Below are positions 44,930 to 55,935 of a stretch of 64,000 nt of DNA, piece after piece; position 1 is the stretch's first letter; each line of letters opens with the position of its first letter. This DNA is from Siphonodentalium dalli (lineage: Eukaryota; Mollusca; Scaphopoda; Gadilida; Siphonodentaliidae): NCBI GenBank assembly GCA_032622095.1, contig CP136068.1, forward strand, positions 157,197,151 through 157,261,150, read 5' to 3'. Below the pieces are notes generated by a model, which saw only the letters and a list, made by a program, of their open reading frames with translations, was not told the DNA's origin and did no database searches. Position numbers and translations under genes: made by a program.

Positions 44930-45256
44930 TGTCTGACATTTGCGAAGTATCTGAAGTCACAATTTAACATTGTTTTTTAGTTAATTTTTCCCTTCTGTTC
45001 AGTTTTTATATCCCCCTAATTTGCAGAAGATAAAATGCATAATTTCGAGATGACTAATGGGTGAACATCACCAACTTCAACTGGGGAACTTCAATCTGAT
45101 CCTAGATCTCCCATAACAATTGAGGCCTAAGCAGAATGAGGCTGCCAGAGGGTGAATTTGGTGATTCTACTGTCACGGTGGCCCGCCATGAAGGATAGCG
45201 TCACTAAATTCACCCACTGGGGACCTCATTCTGCAAATTATTTCAGGCATACTATT
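44930..45256. mobile_element. family G element, left palindrome lost
   Basis: GTGTCTGACATTTGCGAAG left; GAGGCCTAAGCAGAATGAGG and CACCCACTGGGGACCTCATT right. Confidence 0.75.
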
Positions 45257-45340
45257 TCATGGCATGGAGAGGTTAAACGTTATTATTGTGATTGATCAAA
45301 TATACCAGTACATGTATATAGTATAAACTTTATCCTTTTT

Positions 45341-45546
45341 AAATGTGTTAAAGTGATGTGAAACACCCCGGTAGGGTGATCAAATATAAATGGAGAATAA
45401 TCTTGTTCAAAGTAGTAATTTCTGGATATATTATATCCAAATAGACAGCACACATGGTTATTCTTATATATCAATTAAATGCGGCGAAATCGTTTTTGTT
45501 AGTTTATCATCGATAGATGCGTCCCGAATCGAGTAGTAAATATTTC
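45341..45546 (+). repeat. family H copy
   Basis: Same order of motifs as 5096-5345; ends at the half A element. Confidence 0.75.
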
Positions 45547-45657
45547 TCCGAGAGCTTTTCGATGAATGGCAACAAGCCATATTTCCGACTAAATCCTGAA
45601 AAGTTACCCATAATTCTGCTGTGGTTAAGGAGGTCGATTAATTAGAGCATTACTGTA
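45547..45657. mobile_element. family A, right half
   Basis: Starts at the centre (TCCGAGAGCTTTTCGATGAA) and ends GAGCATTACTGTA; left arm absent. Confidence 0.88.
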
Positions 45658-45896
45658 CTTCCAGACCACTATGAAATGAGGTACTGATCGCCTACATTCC
45701 ACAACGGGGAATATTTTACACATCGAGGGAAACCTAATCTCAAAGTAAACACCTCTCTGGGCTTAGTAATTTGGCTCGCGTACCCCGCACACCGGAGCAA
45801 ATCGGGCTCGCGACCTGACAAAATATCATACATGTTTGATGTAATAGTCTGATTTCTTGCCCGTCTGATTGCTCAGAGGAAACACCCTGCAGACTT
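45658..45896. other. no feature recognised
   Basis: Slightly GC-richer unique sequence without coding signal. Confidence 0.4.
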
Positions 45897-46239
45897 AGAT
45901 CATGCCATGAATCTCTTCTCGCGCTAATGCCCATAGAGATCATATTCCACTAGACAAAACCTTGGAACTTTTTGAAGTTTTGACAGGGAAAAAAAATAAC
46001 ACAGGGAATATATTTCACAGTTATATAAAATATATTATCTGTTCCGTAATAATTTACTTCACTGTAGATGAAAACCCCAAATCAAAATTGCATGCTTTTC
46101 TGTGATATTTGTGAGCCGATGGTAAACATTGAATTACTTACCTAGGAGAAATTCCATAATTGTACGCAAAGCAAAATCACTCACAAATTGATTTAAATTG
46201 TGAGATTTCGAGTTGGAACCTTCACTCATGGCATGATCT
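45897..46239. mobile_element. family I element
   Basis: AGATCATGCCATGAATCTCT left, TCATGGCATGATCT right. Flanks ACCCTGCAGACTT and ACCCACAGACTT look like a decayed duplication. The right arm is largely missing. Confidence 0.8.
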
Positions 46240-46663
46240 ACCCACAGACTTTGAGCAACAGTGCTAAGCTAGAGAACTCAAGTGTGCGAGGGGGGGGGGG
46301 GTCAGGCAGAGAGGGGGCCTTGAGTGACAATCGAGTGCTAACCTGCCTTGGTAGTCTGTCAGTCTGCCACATGAATACCTACATGCTGTGTCATGTTAAG
46401 TGGTGGAGCATGTCTGGCACATATGATTTATTTCTAATTGACGATTGTCTGGAACAGTGATCCACTCCAATTTGCCTGGCACATATGATTTGTATACTTG
46501 AGATTTATTGTGTGTTAATTGTTCGAACAATGCTCATGTGCTGCTAAGGAATGTTGATTTTGGTGTTTCTTCACCCTTGGCTCCAAAGGTCTGGCAGTTT
46601 CCCCCCATATTGACAAAATATATCCCCCAGCAATCAGAGGTTGTCACCTGGAAAACCATTCCA
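46240..46663. other. paralogous segment; G run
   Basis: A G run lies at about 46291-46301. 46337-46430 resembles 44093-44190; TGGCACATATGATTT is repeated near 46417 and 46479. The long plus frame 46508-46966 ends inside an A element. Confidence 0.45.
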
Positions 46664-46806
46664 CATGCGAGACTGTGCTGTCTGCACAAAATTCAGTGGT
46701 GCCTGGTGGTACAACTCCAGCCACAAAGTGTGCATCAACTGCATGTACACCCCCCCCACCCGCTCCCAAGGCATACACAAGCCTGGACACACCTGGCACA
46801 AATATG
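46664..46806 (+). pseudogene. possible fibrinogen-related domain, C-terminal exon remnant
   Basis: One plus-strand frame reads DCAVCTKFSGAWWYNSSHKV and, further on, GIHKPGHTWHKYG. Fibrinogen C-terminal domains end with NCA-x-x-x-x-GAWWY-x-x-CH-x-x-N-x-NG-x-Y and, about 20 residues later, GI-x-W-x-x-(W/Y)-(K)G. The GAWWYN-x-x-H-x-x-x-IN block and the TWHKYG block lie in that order with a plausible gap. The usual CH cysteine is Ser here, and the NG pair reads NC. The A element at 46808 starts right after and supplies the last residues of the frame, so the gene end is destroyed or displaced. No flanking exon is visible. It could be a decayed copy of a lectin-like gene or part of a repeat; the similarity rests on short motifs only. 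Confidence 0.45.
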
Positions 46807-46807
46807 G

Positions 46808-47020
46808 TACAGTAAAGCTCTAAATAATCGACTCCTTAACACAGCAGAATTATGGGTAACTTTTCAGGATTTAGTTGGAAATATGGCTTGCTGCCATTCA
46901 TCGGAAAGTTCTCGGCGAGAGCTTTCCGATGAATGGCAACAAGCCATATTTCCAACTAAATCCTGAAAAGTTACCCATAATTCTGCTGTGGTTAAGGAGT
47001 CGATTACTTAGGGCATTACT
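46808..47020. mobile_element. family A foldback element
   Basis: TACAGTAAAGCTCTAAATAA left, GGGCATTACTCAG right; centre TTCTCGGCGAGAGC. Confidence 0.9.
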
Positions 47021-47866
47021 CAGTCTGATATATATCCAGACTCCGTCTCATTACTTTCACTACGTCTGATGACACTCGCTTGGAATCTGATTTCAGAGAT
47101 GAAGGGGGAAATTCCCTTTTTTGTAAAAACTCATTAATATTCATAAGGCATTTGTTTATCATTGCGATACTCACATAGATCTACACACATGCACCCGAGG
47201 TCATATAATCATTTAAGATTTGTCACTCTTATTCCGTGCAATAAAATGCTCTCAATGTTAATTGCTTCACTGTACATGCAGAATACAAGTTTAGCAATTC
47301 AGATGCTATATAATAAAGCACAATGTAATGACAATATAGCGATAAGCACGCTATATAAATTTTATTGAGCTGTACCGTGGTCATGTTGCGTCATCTCCTT
47401 GCTTACAATACGGCCTCGGAATTTACTACGAAGTTGTCAGTTTATCCTTGTTTGGCACGTGACGTAATATCCGTAGGTTAGGAGAAAATAGTATATTTGT
47501 TTTAATATCTTTGCAAATACAATTCTGTTATGTACACTTGTTCTGTCTGAACATTTCCCAATTGTGAATAAACGTACGTTAGTTGTGATTTTGAACATAT
47601 GACGTTTGGTCAGTTAAGATACGCGACACTAACGTGTCGTTTATATGAAAACTTCATTGGAATGAAGTCAAATGACGCGGGTGTGGCTTGTATGAATAAG
47701 TGAAGCTATTCATTGGTCAACCAACGCATGCTTGCTGCGTATTGGCTAGATTTCTCTCGTTTGAAATAATTTTAACCATGAGAGTCTTCAGACCGTAAGT
47801 TGATTGAAATGAAACACGGTCTGAGTTTAGTTAGACTGGGCATTACTGTATACAAGTCTGGATATA
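47021..47866. other. unique sequence; A tip at 47836-47850
   Basis: GGGCATTACTGTA near 47838 is a lone A right tip. No other family and no coding domain recognised. Confidence 0.45.
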
Positions 47867-47869
47867 GCG

Positions 47870-48145
47870 TGTCTGACATTTCCAGAATGAGGTCCCTAGA
47901 GGGTTTAGAATAAGGTCCCCATAGGGTTTAGAATAAGGTCCCCAGAGGGTTTAGAATGAGGTCCCCAGAGGGTTTAGAATAAGGTCCCCAGAGCATTTAG
48001 AATGAGGTCCCCAGAGCATTTAGAATGAGGTCCCCAGAGGGTCTGGATAGTGTGTCTGACATTTGCAGAATGAGGTCCCCAGAGGGTTTAGAATGAGGTC
48101 CCCAGAGGGTTTAGAATGAGGTCCCCAGAGGGTTTATATAGTGAT
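47870..48145. repeat. 23-bp tandem array made from a G-family motif
   Basis: About eleven units of TAGAATGAGGTCCCCAGAGG-GTT, interrupted once by GTCTGACATTTGCAGAATGA. The unit is the outer palindrome arm of G, so the array grew from part of a transposable element. Confidence 0.92.
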
Positions 48146-48221
48146 GCTCCCCGCACAGCAGGACACATGAACCCACTATATAACATCACACTAAATCAGC
48201 TGGCTTCTGATTATCTTAAGA

Positions 48222-48462
48222 ACCCATGAACCCACTATTTAACATCAGCACATGTACCTATTTTTTATCATAGTGTCTGCATGCATGTTGACTAGCCAAT
48301 TTGCTACTTTATATACTGTGATAGACTTATATACAAAAAAATATATAATGGTGTAGAAAACCTACAAATGGTCGTTTTATTGTGTTAAACGGGACATATG
48401 GAATTAATAAAACATCCTTGTGTTGGTTAAATGGAATTTAATGGGACACTCTATTAAAGATA
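48222..48462. repeat. segmental duplication, copy 1
   Basis: Starts ACCCATGAACCCACTAT and ends GGACACTCTATTAAAGATAT. About 240 bp match 48886-49131 (GTGTCTGCATG, ATACTGTGATAGACTTAT, CCTACAAATGGT). Confidence 0.9.
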
Positions 48463-48886
48463 TATTATGGACTTGTTCGGGTGTGTGAAATTGATGAGTT
48501 AGTACTGAGGCACTATATGCCAACCTGGGGAATGTAACATTCTACTAACATCGGGGGAATGTAACATTCTACTAACATCGGGGGAATGTAACATTCTACT
48601 AACAGCACCAAAAATTTCAATGAAATTGTCCATACTACTCCATAGAAAACATATCGTCTGAACTACGCTCAATTGTAAATATTTTCATCTCGATTCGGGA
48701 CACAACTATCAGCGTTAAACCAACACAAATGATTTTGCCATTGAGAGTCATTGCATTTCATTAATATATAAGAATGGCAGTGTGTGTTGTCAATTTGGAT
48801 TAATATTCTTAAAAATAACTACTTTGAGCAATAGTATTGCCAAGTTCTATTTGATTACCCTACCAGAGTGTTTCACATCACTTTAA
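48459..48886 (-). repeat. family H copy, with 26-bp triplication
   Basis: H core as at 43470 (TCGTCTGAACTACGCTCAAT, TTGCCATTGAGAGTCATTGC). At 48535-48605 GGGAATGTAACATTCTACTA plus ACATCG is repeated three times. Confidence 0.8.
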
Positions 48887-49131
48887 GAACCCACGAACCC
48901 ACTATATAACGCTATAGCACCTATTTTGTTGTCATAGTGTCTGCATGTATGTTGACTGGCCAATTTGCTACTTTATATTATACATGTATATACTGTGATA
49001 GACTTATTTACAAAAAAATATATAGTGGTGTACAAAACCTACAAATGGTTGTTTTATTGTGTTAAATGGGGCATGGAATCCTTAAAACATCATTTTGTGG
49101 CTAAACGGAATTTAATGGGTCACTCTATTAA
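48886..49131. repeat. segmental duplication, copy 2
   Basis: Matches 48222-48462. Where copy 1 continues TTAAAGATATATT, this copy runs into the TTAA element at 49128. Confidence 0.9.
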
Positions 49132-49719
49132 GGAGGATGTCAAGTGAACAATTTTGAATGGGGATTTCCATCCAAATCTTTGAAGCAAAAGTTACAGAGT
49201 TGCATATACTTCTGAGTGTTATCTGACAGTTCCGCTTTTATTATTAAATTTTACAATCATTATATTTTTGAGAATTTTTTTCGGGAATTACATTACTTGA
49301 CCTACTTTTGAAAAATCAATATAAAATTCAAAAATAAATACACTAACATTATAATTGAACGAGCCCCAAGCGGACCCGCCAGATAAATATACCTGTTGTT
49401 TCCAATACCACATCAAGTCACACTCAGAAGTACAGTAATGCCCTAAGTAATCGACTCTTTAACCACAGCAGAATTATGGGTAACTTTTCAGGATTTAGTC
49501 GGAAATATGGCTTGTTGCCATTCATCGGAAAGCTCTCGGGGAGAGCTTTCCAATGAATGGCAACAAGCCATATTTCCGACTAAATCCTGAAAAGTTACCC
49601 ATAATTCTGCTGTGGTTAAAGAGTCGATTACTTAGGGCATTACTGTATGTGCAACTTTTGCTGGGCTCTGCAGATTTGCACGGAAATCCCCACTTGATCT
49701 CACTTGACCTCCCCCTTAA
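49128..49719. mobile_element. family N long-inverted-repeat TTAA element with A inside
   Basis: TTAA-GGAGGATGTCAAGTGAAC left and CACTTGACCTCCCCC-TTAA right. Further in, GGGGATTTCC pairs with GGAAATCCCC, and GTTGCATATACTTCTGAG pairs with the right-arm sequence that is split by an A element. Confidence 0.85.
49431..49647. mobile_element. family A element nested in N
   Basis: Right arm of N reads CTCAGAAG-TA-[A]-TA-TGTGCAAC, while the left arm of N, reversed, reads CTCAGAAG-TA-TATGCAAC. The uninterrupted arm acts as an empty site and proves a TA duplication. Confidence 0.96.
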
Positions 49720-50759
49720 AATACTATAAAATGTATGTGATGATTCAACAAGAGAGAATCTTCTTAATGGTTATTGACAATAACAAATATAAAGTGATAT
49801 TATCTACACACTCTGCCCCTTGATTCCCCATAAAACAATGGCAATAATGAATAAAACAGAGATAAATTAACCTTGATGACTACAGTGTTTGACTCTACTT
49901 TGATAAGTTTATTGCCCTAGCAGAAAGATTGATTATAGGTGGGGGAATGTTACACAATCAAAGTATCTGTTTAGTGTAATATTAATGGCATTGAGACAGG
50001 CCACAAGTTTTCTGATCATTATAAAAACCTTAGACAAGAATAAACATGTCAATCTTACAATACATCACTAGTATGCTATTTAATAGATCATGTCATGAAT
50101 CTCTACTATGAAAATCGGTAATCTTTCTATGATTGAGTTACAAGACTCTGATGTCTACAGTGAATGAATGTTAAAAAAGTGTGTCCTCTCCAAGAAAAAG
50201 TCAGTGGAAATTGGCAATTTTTAAATATGCTCTTGTTGAGTCAAATTTTGTCCGATTTAAAAAATGCTTTCAATATTACAATCCTTGAAGCATGCACTTC
50301 AACTTGAGAAGTAACATCTTTACACTACTGAAGCATCTTTCTATTATCAGAGAATAACAATTAGGGAATATGAATATTAACAGTTCATAATTTACATCTA
50401 AATTAAAAAAATATGGAAATTCAAAGATTTTTCCAGTAATTTTGACATATATGTTCTGATTGTTCAATGCTCAATGTCATGAGATATCATTCCGAAATCA
50501 GTTGCATAATAATTAAAATTCAGACATTAGAAGTTAGTTGTTCAGTATTTTCAATTTTGAGGGAATCCTGCATAGACCAAGCCTGAAAAATCAAAATACA
50601 CTTGCTCCTGCTCTGAAACTTTAGTTCACGATCCAGTATGATGTTCCTAACATGAATTAATGAAGAAAAAGTGATTTGAAAAACACTTTTTTTGCACCCT
50701 ATTTGGCCACTTGTGGTCAACCTTTAACGTGAAAGAGCCCCTATACAGCTATCCTGTTA
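49720..50759. other. mostly unique; repeat V copy 2
   Basis: 49769-49840 is repeat V (TTAATGGTTATTGACAATAA, CTACACACTCTGCCCCTTGA). AGATCATGTCATGAATCTCT near 50087 is an I tip. No gene seen. Confidence 0.5.
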
Positions 50760-51120
50760 CAGCTAGCCTGTATATATCATACTAGCTGATGTGCCTGAAT
50801 TGGTCCGTGCTGACAGAAACATGCCTATATGAGTGAGGTCAAGGTCAAGGACATAGTTGCACATGAAATTGGACCTGCCCATATTGTTCCCGGGATCAAA
50901 GTAGGCCTACATACCGAACTTAGATCAGTCGAGGTCCAGAAAATGCCTATATGAGCAAGGTCAATGACACGGTCACACTTGAAATTGGACCCGCCCATGT
51001 TATCCCCCGTATCACAGTAGGTCTACATACCAAATTTGAGTCGGATCAGTCAAGCAGTTTTCGAGTCTATAGCACACACACACACGCAGACAGAAGTTCC
51101 AAAATATATAGTAGGTTCCA
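50760..51120. repeat. dispersed-type repeat with ~120-bp internal duplication
   Basis: ACTAGCTGATGTGCCTGAAT start. Two units with ATGCCTATATGAG, TTGAAATTGGACC, GTAGG(C/T)CTACATACC and GATCAGTCRAG, then an (AC) run and CAGACAGAAGTTCCAAAATA. The plan resembles tailed repeats of marine invertebrates; class unknown. Confidence 0.6.
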
Positions 51121-51400
51121 CCAGTACAAAACATAGGAACTTTTTGATGTTCTGACAGGGAACTTTATAATATTGAACAATCAAGGCAGAGTATATATTT
51201 CTTTATTAATACTTGTTTCTCAATAATATGCTTCACATTAGGGGGAGGAGAGCTCGAGATTCCATGTTTTTTTGTGACTTTTGAAATCGCAATAAACATT
51301 GAATTATTACCTAGGAGAAATTCCATAATTGTAAGTGATGCAAAGTAAAATCGCTCACAAAGTCACTAAAAATGTGCAATTTCGAGTTGGGACTTGACCT
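51121..51400. mobile_element. family I fragment
   Basis: CACCAGTACAAAACATAGGA, GAACTTTTTGATGTTCTGAC and CCTAGGAGAAATTCCATAAT in family order. Neither tip is present; a G scrap (CTCATTCTACAAATGACAGG) follows at about 51399-51432. Confidence 0.7.
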
Positions 51401-51461
51401 CATTCTACAAATGACAGGCACAATAAACTCAGACTTGAACAGATACAAAAAAATGGCCAAC

Positions 51462-51678
51462 TACAGTAATGCCCTAAGTAATCGACTCCTTAAACACAGC
51501 AGAATTATGGGTAACTTTTCAGGATTTAGTCGGAAATATGGCTTGTTGACATTCATCGGAAAGCTCTTGGGGAGAGCTTTCCGATGAATGGCAACAAGCC
51601 ATATTTCCGACTAAATCCTGAAAAATTACCCATAATTCTGCTGTGGTTAAGGAGTCGATTATTTAGAGCATTACTGTA
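51462..51678. mobile_element. family A foldback element
   Basis: TACAGTAATGCCCTAAGTAA left, GAGCATTACTGTA right; centre CTCTTGGGGAGAGC. Confidence 0.93.
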
Positions 51679-51881
51679 CAATAGAATATCAGTTTTTATT
51701 AAAAAAATTAACAAAATCATTTTTGGTTTCACTCTAAAATATCGAAACTGTATGAAATAAATGCACTGAAAATACTGCAGACCGAGAATGAAATATCCAA
51801 TTCTGACAAATTCCAATCACGTCTGGACCCCCCATTTTGGGTTGAGATGTTCCAACTAGTACAGATTCAACATTCATGTAT

Positions 51882-51967
51882 TCCAAGCCATATTTCCGAC
51901 TAAATCCTGAAAAGTTACCCATAATTCTGCTGTGTTTAAGGAGTCGATTACTTAGGGCATTACTGTA
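51882..51967. mobile_element. family A, right part
   Basis: CAAGCCATATTTCCGACTAA to GGGCATTACTGTA; left arm absent. Confidence 0.88.
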
Positions 51968-52202
51968 GGTTATGAGAAGTCGTCATGAAGACGAGTTGAT
52001 AGTCGCATCTTAGCTGTGGAATTATGACGGCACATTTAGCCAATGACAGCTGATTATATTTCTCGGGAGAATGTAAGCATCTTTTGAGAGCAGACAGATC
52101 ATCTATGTTAGTGTGACATCGGTTTCCTCATGAGACGCTGATATCTAATTATTGTGAAACACCGGAGACACAATGAAGGGAGTTCTACATATGCATATGG
52201 TA

Positions 52203-52458
52203 TCAAGCCTTGAAATAGGGTGTCTTGTCATTTGCAGAATGAGGTCCCCAGAGGGTGAATTTAATGATGCTACCCCGCATAGCGGGCTAGCATCACCAAA
52301 TTCACCCTCTGGGGATCTCATTCTGCTTACACCTCAGCAGAATGAGGTTCCCAGAGGGTGAATTTGGTGATGCTAGCCCGCTATGTGGGGTAGCATCACT
52401 AAATTCACCCTCTGGGGACCTCATTCTGCAAATGACAGACACCCTATTTCAAGGCTTG
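52203..52458. mobile_element. family G, compact double palindrome
   Basis: CAAGCCTTGAAATAGGGTGT and inverse at the ends; two GAATGAGGT(C/T)CCCAGAGGG palindromes back to back, linked by GCTTACACCTCAGCAGAATG. The long middle of other G copies is absent. Confidence 0.9.
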
Positions 52459-52573
52459 TCCCTGGTGACAGGGAATGACAGGAAGACAGTCTAGCCTGAC
52501 GATGCCAGCCCCACGAATATCCCAATATAGATAGACATATAGACAAGCTAATTACCATTAAAAATAACTTTTA

Positions 52574-52893
52574 TTAAAGGTACTCAATCCGATCAGACGC
52601 TCCTAAATTACTATTTCTTTGGCTTCGGGGGTAAAAAATATTTTATTTGAGTCGAGGAACCCACCCATCAAAGCTCAGAGTGATCAGATATTGATTTTTA
52701 AAGTTTGTTATTTCAATTGTTTCTGCGACAGAAGCACGAGGTCAAATAGACGGTCTTGTAGATAAAGATGGATAACTCTAAAATCAAGTGGTAATAATAA
52801 TGGGTAGGTTCCTCTACTCGAATCAAATATTTTTACACCCGAAGCCAAAGAAATAGTAATTTAGGAGCGTCTGATCGGATTCAGTACCTTTAA
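52574..52893. mobile_element. family D TTAA element
   Basis: TTAA-AGGTACTCAATCCGATCAG left, GATCGGATTCAGTACCT-TTAA right; arms pair through TTTCTTTGGCTTCGGG. Confidence 0.88.
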
Positions 52894-53141
52894 CCCTTTA
52901 CCCAACAAAACGGCCAAAACCGGCCAAATAAAGCTTCAACAGCCTAAAATATCTTCGGTCTGTCTCAATAGAACCATACAAATATGGATATCATTGGAAC
53001 CGGCTCCTTGACCACATTGTGGTAGTTACAGTTATGCCCTGTGCCAATGCATTCTCTTATATATGCGAGTCGACCATAGGTCGACTCGCATATATAAGAG
53101 AATGCATTGGCACAGGGCCGTTCTGTTGGGTAAAGGGTTAA
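52890..53141 (+). mobile_element. family B, single-hairpin form, between two D elements
   Basis: Unique arm present, one hairpin that is now symmetrical (GTCGACCATAGGTCGAC), spacer and second hairpin lost. Shares both TTAA sites with the D neighbours. Confidence 0.93.
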
Positions 53142-53556
53142 AGGTACTCAATCTGATCAGACCCTCATAAATTAATATTTCTTTGGCTTCGGGGGTAAAA
53201 AAAAATTTGATTCGAGTCGAGGAACCTACCCATCAACGCTCAGAGTGATCAGATATCAATTTTTGAAGTGTTGTTATTTCTATTGTTTGTAGCCCAGAAA
53301 CACGCCGTCAAAAGGATGGTCTCGGTCAAAATTGCGTTATTATAACCACTTGATTATAGAGTTATCCATCCATTTCTATAAGTGTTTCTGGGGCAATTAT
53401 TAGTACACATCTCGACAAATAACAAACTTCAAAAATCAATATCTGATCACTCTGAGCTTTGATGGGTGGGTTCCTCAACTCGAATCAAATATTTTTTACC
53501 CTTGAAGCCAAAGAAATAGTAATTTAGGGGTGCTTAATCAGATTGAGTACCTTTAA
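53138..53556. mobile_element. family D TTAA element
   Basis: TTAA-AGGTACTCAATCTGATCAG left, CAGATTGAGTACCT-TTAA right; long paired arms. Confidence 0.88.
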
Positions 53557-54664
53557 TATTTCCATGTGAGTGTCTTTTGCACTAATCCATGGCTCAAATT
53601 CATTCATTTGTTGCATATATTCTGTTGAGTATAAAGGAGAGGGTCCCATAAATGGCCAGATTTAGGGTATAGTCCCCTTTAATACTGTGATATATTAATT
53701 AAAATTATACATGTATATTTCTTTGTTAACACTGTGATAGCCTGTATACCTGGTGTGCTATGCATGATTTTTGTGACTGTTGGTATATGTACTGGTTGAC
53801 AGGGGTGACAAGACAAGTCACCCCCTCGAATATGCAATATAATGTAACTGTAATATTTATTATGTAATAATTAATTTTTGTGTATATTGATATAAAATAT
53901 GATATATCCTAACTATCCTATCTCGACATGTTACATCGATCAGTGACATATTGTACAATAACAATTTGAGCTTACAAAGAATATCTGATATACCCCTGTA
54001 TTTTTAGCTGGGAAACACACATACTGTACCAGCTTTGATTCTGATGAAATATTTCAAACAGGAGTTATCGGACGGAAATCAATATGTTATGAAATCGGTC
54101 CAATTATCAGTCGAAAAATGAACGTAACTCATGTAAAATAATTGGACGGAATCCATATTCGAACTTGACCTGTTCGAATATGGGTCATATTCGAACCAAC
54201 TTTGGTTCAGATCATATAATCCAAACTGGAGTTATTGGTCAGAAACCCAAAATGTTAACAGACGGATGGACGGACAGTCGACTGATTACATGAATTAAAT
54301 TAAATTAAATTAATTAAATTTTTATACGCCCATTTGAAAAAAACGGTTGTATAAAAATTAAATTAATTTAGCCTCTGTTTCCAATATTTTCTGAGAGTCA
54401 TCAAAGTAGATTGAGGCTTGCGTATAATGAATTCAAAAAACAAGAATGGTGGACAAATAGGTTATGAAAATAAGTCATCAGGAAGACTTCCTCAGCAGAC
54501 GCTCAGATCTAATTATCCCGAAACACGGGAGACATCGTGAAGGGAATATTACAGGAGTCATGCATATGGTATATATCCCAGTATTGTGACATCGATCAGT
54601 GACATGAAGCTGTGTCAATCCAATAGGTGGCATGGGGGTCACGTCAGTCTATGGGTGATATGCC
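53557..54664. other. unique sequence; AT hairpin at 54317-54361
   Basis: AATTTTTATAC pairs with GTATAAAAATT around CGCCCATTTGAAAAAAACGG, next to (TTAAA) repeats and a GACGGATGGACGGACAG tract. This is the tail type seen near 8250. No gene seen. Confidence 0.5.
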
Positions 54665-55895
54665 TTAAACCTTTGAGTGCCAGGTCGATTTTTGTATCAA
54701 CCCATATACCCTGTGCCAATGCATTCTCTTATATATGCGAGTCGACCATAGGTCGCCTCGCATATATAAGAGAATGCATTGGCCTAACAAATTTTTTTAT
54801 ATTTTATTTTTTACAATTTTAATAATTTATTCTTATATTCTTTAACAGACTTATTTTGTAGGTTTAGGGCAGATGAGATCGGGGCCGATGAGATCGGCCC
54901 CTGGCCAGTGTTCGCGCTGTCGGTAGCCAAATTAGCCAATGGCTAATCTTTTTCGAATTTGGCTAATAAAAATTTCATTTGGCTAAACTTTTGGCTAAAC
55001 TTTTTTTGACCCCAAATGGAGAATGAAAGCATGAATTTTTGGCAAGTGGGTTTTCAATTCTGTGATGTGAACGATCTAGTCCGAAAACATCATAAGTGGG
55101 AATATATCGCCGACTGTACAAAGGGAAACCCGATCGCGGACAATACAAATGGAAACCCGTCACTCTGCACGAAACAGCAAAAGTCATTATTTTAAATTTA
55201 ATCCGCTAATCCCCCATTGTCTGTCTGGTCATGCACGGGGCTCCTGCACAATGCATGTTTATGATGACATTGTATTTATGACGGTCAAGGTTTATAAGCA
55301 CCAAGTGTAAGACAATAGCTTAATCAGCCAAATGTGAATCACGACAGATATTTTGTGGCTATTTGTCAATACCGATACATTCAAAATAATATGCATGCTT
55401 TTATGACAGATTGTAATTTGATAATGGCGTAACAATATTAAGTTATTAGTTTCCAGATGTCACTTAGATATTTTCGCAAGGATAATTAATATTTCATGAT
55501 TTAATCAATTAAAAGATATTGATATAAAACAAAAACATGACACTAAGAAGGACAATCCCGGGTCAACCCACCCCCCCCCCCCCCCCAATCACCCTTTCAC
55601 ATAAAGATTAATCAATTTTAATAAATGATATATATAAAAATATTTCTAGTTCATCAAAATTAGTTAAATTAATGTGTATTTTACCTGTGTCTGTTAGATT
55701 TGACGCTTTAGTCATTAATTGTGAACCGACCAGAAAACGATGATTTAATTTGGCCATTGTTTTTTTTAATTTGGCCAAAAAACATTTGGCTAATGTTTTT
55801 TTCATTTGGCTAATAAAATTTTCATTTGGCTAAACTTTTGGCTAAAGTTTTTTTCGGTCCAGCGCGAACACTGCCCCTGGCACTCAAAGGGTTAA
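54665..55895 (+). mobile_element. family E TTAA element containing a hAT-like element
   Basis: TTAA-ACCTTTGAGTGCCAGGTC left, one hairpin, spacer, then CGGCCCCTGGC. The right end CCCCTGGCACTCAAAGGG-TTAA lies beyond the insertion. Confidence 0.92.
54906..55873. mobile_element. 968-bp hAT-like element with 8-bp duplication
   Basis: Ends CAGTGTTCGCGCTG and CAGCGCGAACACTG (14 bp perfect). CCCCTGGC is duplicated at 54898-54905 and 55874-55881. Near both ends ATTTGGCTAAACTTTTGGCT-like units repeat. A C run lies at about 55570. Short minus-strand frames end KKSLAKSLAK and read the repeats; no transposase is visible. Confidence 0.95.
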
Positions 55896-55935
55896 AGATC
55901 TATTTTAGCGAACTTGAGTTCTGCACATATAACAA

